From the NCBI GenBank assembly GCA_028583405.1, contig JAPTMU010000110.1, positions 563,953 to 627,952 of the forward strand: a stretch of 64,000 nt of DNA, written 5' to 3'. The notes beneath the pieces were generated by a model. That model did no database searches, was not told the DNA's origin, and saw nothing but the letters and a program-made list of their open reading frames with translations. The stretch comes from Pogonophryne albipinna (taxonomy: Eukaryota; Chordata; Actinopteri; Perciformes; Artedidraconidae). This document shows positions 1-12,292 of this stretch, piece by piece. The translations under genes were made by a program, and so were the position numbers. How positions within the stretch are numbered: the first letter of the stretch is position 1; each line of letters starts with the position of its first letter.

Positions 1-310
1 TTTACCATTATTTTAACATTTCATCAAACATACAAATATTTGGAGTTTATTTTTTCACTTATCAATAAAGCCAACTACTAATGTCTGGTCTAGCGCTTTT
101 TACTTTACTATATTTACATTTACTTGTTACTTTACAGAATAAGATTTTACATGAAATAAATATTTAGAATAGTGGTTAAACTTCTGACCGATGCTGTCCT
201 GATACTGACACAATTGGTAGAGAGTAGAGACACAAGGGCCAAGTATTAACGAGAATTTGTTGTTGTTGATATAAAAAAGACAATTAACTTGATATTTTTT
301 CTGATTGAAG
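1..310. other. Intronic sequence upstream of receptor A exon
   Basis: AT-rich sequence with no open frame resembling the receptor family. It ends in a pyrimidine-rich stretch and an AG at 309-310 that fits a splice acceptor for the exon at 311. The earlier exons of this gene must lie to the left of the window. Confidence 0.5.
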
Positions 311-775
311 GATGTGGTGGACAGTTTGCGAGAGGTGGTCTTCTTCACCCAGATCCTCATCCCCTTCATCATCCTGGTCTACTGCACCGTGCACATCGTC
401 AACCGGCTCAGGAAAAAGACTGTGGGCAACAGGACGAAGCTGAAGCGAGCGGTGTTCCTGGTGACCTCCGTCATGGTGGTGTTCTCCCTCTGCTTCCTCC
501 CCTGCACCATTGCCAGGATGATTCTGCTGATTGCCCGCGTCCAAGAATGGCCTCTGCCCCAGCAGGATAAAGCTGCGGTGCTCTTCGACGGCCTCATGGT
601 GCTCTCCTACATAGACTGTCTTCTGGATCCGCTGGTCTACTGCTTCTGCAGCACCAAGTTCAAAGGGCTTTACTGCTCTACTTACTTCCCGTTCTTAGTG
701 AAGGACGGTGAAGTGCCGATAGAAAGCTCATCGGCGGTACACACACTCCCACCTACACGCAATACTGTCATTTGA
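311..775 (+). CDS. HCAR/OXER1-like GPCR copy A, terminal exon (partial gene)
   Basis: Terminal exon of a rhodopsin-like receptor covering TM5 to the C-tail. TM5 reads FFTQILIPFIILVYC, the TM6 motif is CFLP and the TM7 motif is DPLVYCFC (a DPxxY form of NPxxY). It is about 60% similar by eye to the last exons of the two complete paralogues downstream and ends with TGA at 773-775. HCAR/OXER1/GPR31 receptors are Gi-coupled plasma-membrane sensors of hydroxy-acids or oxidised fatty acids; the ligand here cannot be read. The exon opens in phase 0 at GAT after an AG acceptor and includes eight codons (DVVDSLRE) that in copies B and C lie at the end of the preceding exon, so the intron position differs. 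Earlier exons are outside the window. Family call is firm, exact subtype is not. Confidence 0.85.
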   Translation, partial: DVVDSLREVVFFTQILIPFIILVYCTVHIVNRLRKKTVGNRTKLKRAVFLVTSVMVVFSLCFLPCTIARMILLIARVQEWPLPQQDKAAVLFDGLMVLSYIDCLLDPLVYCFCSTKFKGLYCSTYFPFLVKDGEVPIESSSAVHTLPPTRNTVI

Positions 776-1560
776 AAACCATTTAAAACCAGGCTGTTTC
801 TCTGTGTCAAGCAACCTAAACAGATTACTACCTAAGACTGACAGTGTGCCACACCCCCCCCAAAAAAGTGCTTACTTTGAAAGGGGACTCTGAAGGCAAG
901 TGAAGACAGTGGTTATTTAACTTTCTATAGATGCTCGAATAGAAGTATATACATATGTAAATAGAAAGATCTTGTTCTACCAGAGTGTGTGTTTTTATTA
1001 GCACTGTAGATGTGCTATAGTAGTGATTCAATAGAATATTAATGTTGGTGGATTTTATTTTTGTGAAACATGAGGTTCGTTTTAAGGGGAATGCCCGTCT
1101 GACAAAAATATGCACATCTGTTTTTCAGTTTCTCTTGTTTCTACTTTTGACTTTAAAAAATCCTTTCAAATGCTCTCAGAAGAATGTGATCTTTCAAATC
1201 ATATTAACCTCAGGCGACTTTTAACTTAGCTTCCACTGTGTAGCAACCTCTAGTGATTGAAGCCATCAATTAAAGCACAGAAAATATAAACATGTCTCGG
1301 GACAAACATTTTCTATGAAGCTGCAAATGGTAAGAAATGTCCAAACTAAGGAACTGTAAGAGGGGGAATGAAATGTATGTAACTGAAGCATATAGCCATT
1401 GAGGTCATTCCCCTATTACATAAGACTTAAACCTGATGGCCCATACAGGAAGCTGATCCTTAATGTTGATTTATGATGGAATATCACTTTCTATGCTGTA
1501 TGTAGAGAGAGAGAGAGGGGTTTATATGTTACTGTACATATTTTCTACTAATAAAAAGAC
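776..1560 (+). other. 3' flank / probable 3'UTR of receptor A
   Basis: No coding potential. The end of this stretch (about 1430-1560) is clearly paralogous to 26560-26690, which lies downstream of receptor B. Both copies carry TGTACATA (1533-1540 here), a perfect Pumilio-type UGUANAUA element, followed within about 15 bases by AATAAA (1550-1555). The shared position relative to the upstream receptor suggests this is the true 3'UTR end of the receptor transcripts. Confidence 0.45.
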
Positions 1561-2129
1561 ACTTAACGGTCCCTCATTATGTTCAATATTAATTGCATAT
1601 GTGAAGATCAAGTTTGGTTTCCAAAAAAGAACATTCCCATACAACTACATATTGGGAATACAGCTGCATTGTCAATTGAGTTTAGAGGGAAGCCGATTTT
1701 ATGTTGGATAATTTATTTGTTGATGTTTCACAAATCCATTTCTAAAGAAATCTGCAGCAGTCTGCGTAAGGCAGGGGTCAACAAACACAAGACTTCCACC
1801 CAGGAGACATGTATTTGTTTGAAATGTGAAACCAAAATTCTACGTTGATTCATTTTAAATGACAAAAAACACCCTTAGTTAAGCCAAACCAGAACTGAAC
1901 ATGACCAAATAGTAGCTTTTGTTCAATTTGTATCGTTTTAAAACATCGATTGAATCCAGAGTAAAACATGTTTCCCTCTAAATGTAATTGAGAATACAGT
2001 TTGGTTTCATGGGAAAAGCATTCTTTAAGAGTCAGGGTTGGAAAATCCCACTTTGATAACATGGAAAATCACATGCCTCACAGGAATGAATCATCACTCC
2101 TACCTTTGACAAGACTAAACAATACTCTG
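1561..2129. other. Intergenic, no recognisable feature
   Basis: AT-rich sequence between the receptor A flank and a hAT-like insertion. Short segments around 1610-1690 and 1970-2030 resemble each other weakly (both contain AGTTTGGTTTC and a TCAATTGAG/GTAATTGAG block). No gene seen. Confidence 0.4.
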
Positions 2130-3588
2130 CAGGGCTCGACAGTAACAGTTGCCAGGTTGCCATTGGCAACCATTCAAAAAAAATGTCAACCACTTCTTGG
2201 CCTTTGGTTGCCATCAGTGGCAACCAGTTTTTAACATAAAGAAATAAGGACAGCAAACAGCTAAATGTGCACCCCAATTTAGATAAATATTAAATATTTG
2301 TTGTATTAAAGGTGGGGTAGGTAAGTTTGAGAAACCGGCTCGAGATACACTTTTTGTTATATTCCATGGAATGCTCTTAAAATAACTGGATGGCCTGCCT
2401 GCCTGTCAGCCTTCCATCTGGGCACAAACTTATCTCGTGCCCTCATTGGTCATGTGCGCGTTCGTGTGTGTTGGAGGAGGGGCTCTGTAAGGAAGTGGCA
2501 GATTTTCTCCGGTTGTGTATTTTCAAATTCTAGCGCACTCGAGCTGGTTTCTCCAAAATGACCTACCCCACCTTTAAGAGTGATATTTAATTATTGTTGT
2601 GACCAGTCGGAACCTGATACTTAAGTTGCACGTGCATTGGTGTGATTACGGAGCCAGAAAGCGATGCCCGTTTAATCGCGTGCGCGGTGCGCAGTGTGTT
2701 TGTTTTACAAAAAATGGCGAAGCAAATTAAGTTGTATGACTGTGCGGTAAAAAGTTCAGCCAACACCTCAACTTCTCAAACGAATGTTCAAAGTGATTCA
2801 ACTGATAAAGCGCAAGATGAACTCGAACGAAAGCAAAGAGGAAATGTGTAAAGTCTTGGGAGGCGAAATGTATACATTCTGCTCCGTTGTGCATTCACTT
2901 CCGGTAAAAGTTCCTTCAAAATAAGAGTCCCGTTCTATTTACTACCAAGATAAAAGTGCTAAACGAAACTTTACCATAGAAAAATATTGGCATACAAATA
3001 TAATCACTTCTATAAAAAGGTAACACATTTTAAATATAGTTAGACATTTTAAAGGTAATTTACAGCATTAATAATTAATATCTAATTCTTAACTGTGAAT
3101 GGTTTTAATATATTTAACATTAGAAATGTAATAGTCTGGCCAATGACAGAACCACAATCAAGACTTCAATGCTGAAGGGCCAATGGATCTATGGTGGGGG
3201 TCAGCACAGAGGTCTAGAAAACCCACATTTGAAAGGGAGACAACGGATGACCAAGAAACTAGTGACTTGCTCAATTCATTTGTGAGGGATCTGTGAAGAA
3301 CATGACAGCAGCTGCACTACTGGGATTTAGTATACCAGCAATTGAGGGTGGACAAGTTTACTACCACTTTAGTTTCAAATAATTGTGTTAATTACTTATT
3401 GTAAAGGATTTGAACATTCTTTTGTGTCACATGTTCATTATTAAGTTGATGTATAACTGTATAGTATCTTAATTATTTAAAATATAAGGCGACTAAAAAT
3501 GGCAACCATATTTTCAATTTTGGCAACCAAAAGCTGATGCCTGGTTGTCAGCCTGGCAAACACTTTTAAAAGTTAGCGTTGAGCCCTG
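2130..3588. mobile_element. hAT-like non-autonomous element with CAGGGCTC termini
   Basis: The ends are inverted: CAGGGCTCGACAGTAAC at 2130 and the complement of CAGGGCTCAACGCTAAC ending at 3588. CAG...CTG termini and the 'CAGGGCTCGAC' signature are typical of a hAT group common in fish. Both flanks have CTCTG (2125-2129 and 3589-3593), shorter than the 8-bp duplication expected for hAT, so the superfamily call is not secured. An internal open frame (start ATG 2714) beginning MAKQIKLYDCAVK may be a remnant of a transposase N-terminus. A separate MITE is nested at 2306-2577. Confidence 0.6.
2306..2577. mobile_element. MITE with TTAAAGGTGGGGTAGG termini
   Basis: A 272-bp element with long inverted ends: TTAAAGGTGGGGTAGG on the left and its complement on the right, continuing inward through GAGAAACCGGCTCGAG against CTCGAGCTGGTTTCTC. 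TTAA lies at both termini, consistent with a piggyBac-type target, though that is inference. It sits inside the hAT-like element and is therefore younger. Confidence 0.75.
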
Positions 3589-5039
3589 CTCTGCCTTAAT
3601 TACAGAAACTCCACTGTCCATGTTCTGTATAAGTCATCCTCACCTTTATGACCTCATTAACAGTAATAGTGCAGTGAGTAAGGGTATGTCTGTCTGGGTA
3701 TACTGTAGATAAAGGCCTTACTCATTTGAAGTAGTCCATCAGGTGACTGGGTTCAATGTCATGTCAATGTACTAATCATTATCTTAAAGATGCATCATTG
3801 TGTATCATAAAACAAGTCATTGCGTTGTATCTGTGACACGTTGTGTGAATAGGTAAAAACAATACAATGACACATTTGTGCCGTGGAATATTATGCAACC
3901 TTATGCAAAAGTGGAATTTAGTCATAAAATCTCATTTATGACAAAAGGTGGGAACACAACTGAGGAAGAAGAAGCTACTTTGCCATGCACATGCCTACAT
4001 GATAAAAAAAACAGCACCGATGCGTACTTATATACTGTGTACACAACTATTGGCTCCTCAAATGTTACATCTGCATAACTGACAACATGTAACTCTGTAT
4101 GTTAATAAGATCTGCAAATATGTACCGAGTAAAGAGAGGCACACGTGTCCTAAAGTCACATAATGTACAGTACCATGACCTTAAATAGCACAATGTTTAC
4201 AAGCTAACAACAATTCAAAAAACGCTATTCCTGCCACCCTAATGTTTTTTCTATACTAGGGGAGTATGAAAAAATGGTGTCAGGTGTGTAGGTTTCAATG
4301 GGGAAAGTATATCATTAATGCGCCATGGGGCTGGGTTTCGCTGTGTCTCGCTATTCTAGTAGAGCTCAACAATGGAATTATGATCAGTAGAAATGGCCAT
4401 GACATGGGGCCTTTAAAAACAGATGGATGTCAAATAAATGCATTTTAAGCTAGTAATCTAACAACATACGTCAGGTGATAATACAGCACTGTCACAAGAA
4501 AATTCCCACCGATGCAGATATGAGTCAACATGCATTTGAGCAATCTTGAAACTTCTGTCCTGGGATAAAGAGTGGGTGTTGTTTTGAGTGCTGACTGTAT
4601 TGGAAAAAATAAGCAAGTCATAAAAGGATAAAAATACCTCTGGAAGTTTTTGGTCCAAAATATTGCGAAAGAGGTAAATGTTTGACACATTTCGGTGATC
4701 ATACAGTCTTTAAGTTGAAAAACAGCACGTCAGCCTTATGACTAATCCCAGAGGATGAACACGGATGATCGAACATTAGTGCATTTCAAGCTCATGGCTC
4801 AAACACATTTCCTATCAGATGTATTATTGGCTTAGTCATTACAACTACCTGCTGTTTTATCACTGAAGTCTATTGCTTTCTGCTTTTACAAACAAGCAGG
4901 AAATAAGAATGAAAATAAATAGTAAAGGGTCAGGACATCAAGGAAAACATGTAGCTAGATTTTCATTACGTCACAGAACTTATTAAATATACTGGATACA
5001 AGATTGTGATCCAACACATTGTATGTGATAGATAGGCTA
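3589..5039. other. Intergenic, AT-rich
   Basis: No gene recognised. Around 4398-4417 there is CATGACATGGGGCCTTTAA, which resembles the right terminus of a common fish MITE whose end also appears at 39047-39066. The rest is low-complexity A/T-rich sequence. Confidence 0.4.
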
Positions 5040-6004
5040 AGGGGGCGGGACATCTTTAAGCAGTTGACCAATCAAAACAGAGCCGGCCAGCTAACCAATC
5101 AGAGCAGACTGGGCTCTGGTTTCAGACAGAGGGTGAAAAGAGGCAGGCAGGCAGTATGAGAACAATAAAGAGCTTTTTGAACATTAAAGCATGGAGACAT
5201 GCCCCAGTAGAGACACTAGATACTGATATACACCTGAACATCAGCAGGAGAGGACTCTTTAAAGTAGAGACACTACATACTGATATACACCTGAACATCA
5301 GCAGGAGAGGACTCTTTAAAGTAGAGACACTACATACTGATATACACCTGAACATCAGCAGGAGAGGACTCTTTAAAGTAGAGACACTACATACTGATAT
5401 ACACCTGAACATCAGCAGGAGAGGACTCTTTAAAGTAGAGACACTACATACTGATATACACCTGGACATCAGCAGGAGAGGACTCTTTAAAGTAGAGACA
5501 CTACATCCTGATATACACCTGAACATCAGCAGGAGAGGACTCTTTAAAGTAGAGACACTACATACTGATATACACCTGGACATCAGCAGGAGAGGACTCT
5601 TTAAAGTAGAGACACTACATACTGATATACACCTGAACATCAGCAGGAGAGGACTCTTTAAAGTAGAGACACTACATACTGATATACACCTGAACATCAG
5701 CAGGAGAGGACTCTTTAAAGTAGAGACACTACATACTGATATACACCTGAACATCAGCAGGAGAGGACTCTTTAAAGTAGAGACACTACATACTGATATA
5801 CACCTGAACATCAGCAGGAGAGGACTCTTTAAAGTAGAGACACTACATACTGATATACACCTGAACATCAGCAGGAGAGGACTCTTTAAAGTAGAGACAC
5901 TACATACTGATATACACCTGAACATCAGCAGGAGAGGACTCTTTAAAGTAGAGACACTACATACTGATATACACCTGACAATGAGTATTTGATGTCCTCT
6001 TTAA
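5040..6004. mobile_element. MITE-like interspersed repeat with expanded internal minisatellite
   Basis: The left part (about 5040-5206) contains two CCAATCA boxes, 'GGCTCTGGTTTCAGACAG' and 'AATAAAGAGCTTTTTGAAC', a combination I recognise from a widespread teleost interspersed repeat; its usual end, '..CCTGAAAATGAG..GTCC.CTTTAA', is present at 5976-6004. The 3' part has been multiplied into the 57-bp array described separately. The left boundary is uncertain; TAAAGGGTCAGGACATC at 4923 could be the left terminus. Confidence 0.55.
5207..5979 (+). repeat. 57-bp minisatellite, 13 full units plus a partial
   Basis: Units start with GTAGAGACACTA at 5207, 5264, 5321 and every 57 bases to 5891, with a partial unit from 5948. 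Unit variants are few: units 5 and 7 carry GGACATCAGC instead of GAACATCAGC, and one unit has CATCCTG. Because 57 is a multiple of three and no stop occurs, the array is open in both directions (19-residue periods VETLHTDIHLNISRRGLFK on + and MFRCISVCSVSTLKSPLLL on -). I regard these frames as by-products of the repeat, not genes. Confidence 0.95.
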
Positions 6005-7234
6005 AGCACCTACGAGTATAATTGTTTAAATGTTTTTTAACATTCGTGTTTGGTGCCGTCTATTTGCTTTCTGCCCATTCATCATATCTCTGAGTGTCTT
6101 TTTTCAAGTTACCAGAGGAACCAATCTTTCTCAAAACAGGACTGTACATGTTGATAAGAGAACTGGGTGAGAAGAGATCTGTTGTTTTTGTGTGTGTGAA
6201 TTGAGTCGTCGTTTCTCACCATGGCAGCGACATGTGGAGGCAGGACGACGATCCTCAGGCCTCCTTCTGACGGAGGAGGAGTGGACTCTGGGAAAACTGG
6301 GAGCTGGAAAGGCAGGAAAAGGTTTAAGAGGAGGTTTTGCAGGGTCAAATAATTCAAAAGAAAACCACATAGATAGAATTATGAGACCTCAAACTATTGA
6401 ATGACTCAAAAACAATAATTTGGGCCAATCATTAGGAACTTTACATATCTCTTACGTGTGCAAGGAGCTCTTTTTACCACTGCAAGTACTGTACATGTAG
6501 ATGGATAATTAACTTATACTGCAGTACTAACAATGATGCCTTTTCCAAAATAGATGAGATGACAAATGCAGAAGAAATGCATGAACTCTGCTTACTTAAC
6601 ATATGTGTTCGATATGCAATGTTGTTCAACTGTTTCCTCTTATATTTACAGACCTGTGGTGAGACAGAAAAACCCTTTCAATGTTTCCACAAATGTTTAA
6701 AGTCTCAGGGGAGCATCTGGGTTGAGTTGTATTGCTTTTTTCAAGTTGGAGAGTTTTTGTCTCCCCCCTCTGGCAGACAGAGTAAATACACAAACACTGC
6801 CCTCATGGCTTCTGCGTGCAGGGGAGTCTGCTTGTCCTCGGCCCTTTTTATTTAATACTTCCTCCTAACACTGAGTTTATTGTTTATCTGGAGCAAACAC
6901 AACACAGACTTTTCTTTGGACGCTTCTGAGGATTTTCAACCATAGTTTCCTCCTGCTGCTCTGTAGGAGTGGTCTTTCCCTTTCCAGTAAGGCAAGGCAA
7001 CTTTTACTGCTTTCCAGGAGACTGTGAAATACAGAGACTTGTCCCTCACGGCGATAGTCTAATTGAGTGTTGTGTAAACTTGTTTGGCAAAGGCTTGAAT
7101 ATAATAGACACTTATTTATAAGTAAAAGTCCTGCCCTTGGTGACATATTAAGCAAAATGCATGAACGCGTGTCCACTCTGAGCTTATTGACAATCAGAAT
7201 GTGAGAAAAGGAGAGAACCAAAGAGGATTTGTAT
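6005..7234. other. Intergenic, no secure gene
   Basis: No recognisable gene. A 43-codon frame from ATG 6221 (context CACCATGG) begins MAATCGGRTTILRPP and ends in a basic stretch; it has a good start context but matches nothing I know. The remainder is unremarkable. Confidence 0.35.
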
Positions 7235-7554
7235 GGAGCCCTGGAGGGTTCATAGAGAAAAATAAATAAAACGTGGCCACGTTTTACTTTCTCGTGCGCA
7301 CGCTTTAGTAACTCGTGCGCACGCTTTGGTAACTCGTGCGCACGAGTTACTAAAGCGTGCGCACGAGTTATTAAAGCGTGCGCACGAGTTACTAAAGAGT
7401 GCGCACGAGTTACTAAAGAGTGCGCACGAGTTACTAAAGCGTGGCCTCGTTTTATTTAAATTGAGGGATTCCTGTCCATGACTCACAGTATCTGCTGCCC
7501 ACAGCTGTTTTATAGAAGGAAAACCTCCTTCACTTTATGAAATCTCTGCGGCAC

Positions 7555-7845
7555 CAGTGGCCTGTACTACGAAGCAGGATTTGCTATTTACACTATTCAT
7601 TCATGAAGTATGACGCTGCGCTGTCAGCACGCGTCTCCATGTTTGTGATTGGTCAAATGTTGGTAACCCCGTCCCTTTCACGTGAACGCGCTCTCAGCCG
7701 GACAGAGAAACCCTGGTTGATTTGCTGAGTTGATAACCAGCTTCGTAGGACCGCTTAGCGACATCGCGTTTGTTAGGGTTAGTTAAGCCGGGTAAATCAA
7801 ACATATACAGGGTCTGTTGAACTGGCTTCGTCGTACAGGGCACTG
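7555..7845. mobile_element. MITE with GTACTACGAAGC-type inverted ends
   Basis: CAGTGGCCTGTACTACGAAG at 7555-7574 is matched by its complement with two mismatches at 7826-7845. A second internal GCTTCGTAGGACC lies near 7740. This 'CTACGAAGC' repeat is common in fish genomes. No clear target duplication is visible. Confidence 0.65.
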
Positions 7846-8281
7846 GAGGCAGTAACGTGTAACCCAGCAGAATCTGAGAAGAGCAGCACCAGCTGCAAAA
7901 AGCTGTGCCTTTTACTGTTTACTTCACTGCGTTTCCCTTCATTAGAACCGCTGAATAGAGATCGAGGCTGCTACGTTTAACCACACACACCTCTACACAC
8001 ATCGAACTACCAGAGTATTCCCCCTCGTTTTATGAAGGAGATGTCCTGTCACCGGGGCGCATGATGTGTGTGCGTGTCCGGTGTGTTTGTGTGTGTCCGA
8101 CACCACCGGCATTTGTTTTAAAATTACCACGAACAGTAATTTACACAAATCTGGTTCTCCATAGTTATATGTGTATTCCCAAGTGAAAGAAATTCGTTTA
8201 ATCTTAATCTGGATGTGCTATAGTCCTGCCGGAGTGCACCGGAACGAACGATACTATCATAAACAAATGCCCATGCCCCCC

Positions 8282-8420
<139 letters not shown>

Positions 8421-8635
8421 CGAGGCCATGCTTTATTAACTCGTGCGCACGCTTTAGTAACTCGTGCGCACGCTTTATTAACTCGTGCGCACGCTTTATT
8501 AACTCGTGCGCACGCTTTAGTAACTCGTGCGCACGAGTTACCAAAGCGTGCGCACGAGTTACTAAAGCGTGCGCACGAGAAAGTAAAACGTGGCCACGTT
8601 TTATTTATTTTTCTCTATGAACCCTCCAGGGCTCC

Positions 8636-9329
8636 GTAGATTTGTGCAGTAAAGCCAAAACAATGACTAAATAATAAGAAAAAAAACATCCATAAAGCAG
8701 CAAAAAAAAAAATATATATATTTAGGATATATAATAATATATTTTACATTCTATAAAACTAATGCTATTTTTGTTGTTGTTGAAAATAATAAAAATAATG
8801 CACTACAAGGATGTCTTAATGCAAGAAACATCTGACTTCACCAAAAACAAAAAGGGGGGGCTGGCATTTTTCCGTGGCTTCGTCAGTATGAGGGATTAAT
8901 TTCACACATGTGACTCGTGGTTAATATGAAAATGGTGATCAATGTTGATTAACGCAATAATGCAGTTTATGATTTTATTAAGTACATCCAAAATGTTTTT
9001 GGAATGAATAAAAGCTTGAATAAAACAGCTCACATCTCAAATTGGACTAAAAGGTCGTTGCATCTGGCTTTAAACAGGTTGTTTTGAAATCTTATAATAT
9101 CTGTACATATGAAATATTTGTAATGAGAATCACTTTCTCAAGGAAAATGTATTTAGGACGTTTTTTTTAAAAAAAAGGGGGAAGCGAGATACTTCTCGGC
9201 CTTCCTTGGCTTGAATATATTTTTGTGTACTCCTTGTTGTATTATCTTTCTCTAAAAACAGAAAACACTCCTTTTTTTGTGTGTCTGGGAAAAACTATGA
9301 TGATAATATCAAACCTATGTGACGGCATG
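8636..9329. other. AT-rich intergenic
   Basis: No coding potential or clear repeat termini found. Confidence 0.4.
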
Positions 9330-10250
9330 TGAATAGAGAATAAAACTAACTTTCTTTGCAACCTATTTTCAGACAAATGTAAGTCATGCGATGTAGACGT
9401 TATCAATTTAAAAGAGTCCTGATCAGAGGAAGCACTTTGGTAACGCACACAGGCAGAAAACATCAGACCTTCGAGAGACGGAGACAGAGATAAAGAGAGA
9501 GGAGGGCAGATTACTTGAAAATACGTGAAATAAGACATGCAACTTCATAGAGTGTGTGTGTGGGAGGGAACACTAGATGGGTCCAAAACCACGGACCAGA
9601 AAATGTTTCTTGGTTTAAAACAGATTGTAATACATTTGAGAGACTCATATTCTGCAGCACCTTACTTAAATACGGACAAAGTAAACAACTCACTTTCCGT
9701 AAATCATGAGAAAAGACTCATGTTTTTTTTTGTTTTAAACGATCTTCCTCTGTTTCGTTGATTCTTCTACGCGTACTGCGGAAGATAGTTCACCTTTTGA
9801 AAAACTCCTTCCATGTTAAGTGTTGAGGAGTACACAGGGATAACTACGTTTAGATTGAGTATATACCGTTATATTATTTTTTGAGGCATCACACATTGGC
9901 GGATTTGGCTGGATCTGAACTTGCTTTCTTACAGTTTTTATTTGTACACGGTATATGCATGGTACAGATAACAACAGAGCCTTTGAAACTTTGTATCTTA
10001 TACATGGGTACACATTACAATACAGAGGTCACTGGGTGTGTTTGTCCATAACAGTTCTTCAAGTGTGTTTTTGCATTTTCATTATGAGTGGACAGGATTT
10101 TTCTTGATAAAATAACTGTGTTCTGTTTTGCAGGAAATCACAGAGTGTGTTGAAGACAAGATAAGTGTACGCAGACGTGGATATCTGAGAACGGATACTA
10201 TAATACACAGCTCTGTCTGCTCATAATCAAGATACCTCAGTGAGTCACCA
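9330..10250 (+). other. Block paralogous to the region upstream of receptor C
   Basis: Several segments align by eye with 26740-27340: CAACCTATTTTCAG at 9359 against 26754, GATGGGTCCAAAACCAC at about 9575 against 27006, and TTTGCATTTTCAT.ATGA at 10070 against 27294. These are the 5' flanks of receptors B and C and show that the tandem duplication includes upstream, possibly regulatory, sequence. Confidence 0.6.
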
Positions 10251-10946
10251 TGGTTCTGCTTTTTAAATGCATCAGACAGAGATAATGCAATTCACAACAG
10301 TTGCGCAATCACAACGTTTGCTCAAGGAGGTAGAGTGTAATATTGTGAGTATTATGTAAAGGATTTTCCTTCCTACAAATCACTACAATGCTCAGAGTCA
10401 GGATAACATTGAAGTGTGAGAAGAACACCATTTCTAACTCGGATATTTTCTTCAAAACTTTAAACTTTTTACCCAAATCCTGCAATATTAGACTGCGTGA
10501 CGATGTATGATTCAATTCATTCTGCTTTAAACTGGAATTTGCGCCATAATAACTTCCGATTTTCTAAATGTGGTCCAACCACAAAGGAAAACAGTAAATC
10601 AGAGCAATGCACGCGTGTGTAACTTTTATGTTCCTGTTAAAACTTATTATGTGCTTCAAGTGGGAGAAAATAAGTTTGACCAATGGTTGGTTTTTATCTA
10701 CCAGGCTGATCGACATTGTTTAGGGATATTTAATGAAATTGATACGTATATAACAATGTGGCTAATGTATGAAAAACACGCCTAGACTACTGCAACTCCC
10801 TCCTGGCTGGTCTACCTGCATGTGCCATCCGACCTCTGCAGCTCATCCAGAATGCAGCGGCTCGTCTGGTCTTCAACCTTCCTAAATGTTCCCACACCAC
10901 GCCGCTCCTCCGCTCCCTCCACTGGCTTCCGGTAACTGCTAGAATC

Positions 10947-11891
10947 TAGTGATGGCGAGATGAAGCCTTATGAAGCTTTGAAGCTTTCCAGCCAATTGGT
11001 TCGCAAAAGGGTTCATCTCATGAGGCTTCATCATGGGCTTCATTTGAACACAAACCCCCCTGTTGGTCAAAGTGTGTAAAACAGGCAGATTGGACATCTC
11101 AACAGTGTGCTCCATCTCATACCGAGTTCCCATTGAGTAAAGCCTTAGAATAACTCTAAATAACGAACATACAATCATATTTTCATGTTAACAATATTGT
11201 ATTTATTCCAGTTTAATGATTGTGATTGAAAAGTCTAAGGAGGCTGGTAAACATTGCAAAGAGGGATTTGTATTCCTTAATAATATTTATAAACTTAACC
11301 ATGTTGTAGCCTGGGCTAAACCATATCAAAGAATACATTTATTAACTACATTATCTCATTTAGCTGTAGCTTTTATAAACAACAACAAATACGTATTGTT
11401 CAGTCGTTGAACCAGGGACCCTGCGGTCATGAGTCAACTGCTTTCCAGCTGAGCCACAGCACACACACTTAAGCTCCCTGAAAACACTGCAACATATTTG
11501 TTCCTGTATTTATTCATTTATTTATTGATGTTTTTATTCCTACATGTATTTATGCTTGTATCTATTTATACTTATGACATGTTCCGACCTCTATGTAAGT
11601 GAGGGTCTGAGCTCTCTTGATTCCATCGTGTCACCGGGCCCGGGTACAGGAGGGGTTATATGGTTCTTATTATACATCCATGGGTATTATGAGCGTTGTG
11701 GTTCAACGGTTCAACCGATCTGAATCGCTTCGTGAAGCAGTCACCTGGTATCGACAGGCAGCGAGGCTTCGTTTGTCATCGATGACGTCACTGGCCCAAA
11801 ACGATACAAGCCTCGATACATGCTTCACAAAAAGCTTCGGGGATTACTCGATACACGCTCCGAAGCCTCGGCGCAATACGTAACATCACTA
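10947..11891 (-). mobile_element. hAT-like non-autonomous element, copy 1 (945 bp)
   Basis: Termini TAGTGATG and CATCACTA, flanked by perfect 8-bp target duplications CTAGAATC at 10939-10946 and 11892-11899. Subterminal regions are crowded with GAAGC/GCTTC motifs, typical of hAT transposase-binding ends. It interrupts an L2 copy, whose reading resumes after it. Copy 2 lies inverted at 19444-20381 and is nearly identical. No transposase domain is visible. Confidence 0.88.
11403..11456 (-). other. tRNA-like A/B box segment inside hAT copy 1
   Basis: Reverse complement contains TGGCTCAGCTGG (perfect A-box consensus) at 11445-11456 and GGTTCAACGAC (B-box-like) at 11403-11413, spaced as in a tRNA or tRNA-derived SINE. 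Stems do not pair well enough to call a functional tRNA. Confidence 0.4.
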
Positions 11892-12204
11892 CTAGAATCC
11901 ACTTCAAGACAATAGTACTTGCGTACCATGCTGCGAATGGATCTGGCCCTTCCTACATCCAGGACATGGTTAAACCGTACACCCCAGCACGTGCACTCCG
12001 CTCTGCATCAACCAAACGACTCGCTGCACCCTCGCTGCCAAGGGGACACAAGTTTCCATCAGCAGAAACACGTGGGTTTGCTATCCTGGCTCCAAAATGG
12101 TGGAATGAGCTCCCCATTGACATCAGGACAGCAGATAGCTTACACACCTTCCGGGGGAGACTGAAAACTCATCTCTTTCGACTCCACTTCGAGCGATAGA
12201 ATTA

Positions 12205-12292
12205 CTAACAAAGCACTTATATACTAACAAAGCACTTATATACTAACAAAGCACTTATATACTAACTAAGCACTTATATACTAACAAAGCAC
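12205..12292 (+). repeat. 19-bp tandem repeat in L2 3'UTR
   Basis: About four and a half copies of ACTAACAAAGCACTTATAT directly after the L2 stop codon. The sister copy near 56210 has about one and a half units, so the number varies between copies. Confidence 0.85.

Noticed and set aside
5122..5992. Long open frames (267-278 codons) on both strands of the minisatellite
   Set aside because: They exist only because the 57-bp unit is a multiple of three without stops; no start context, no domain and clear transposon origin.
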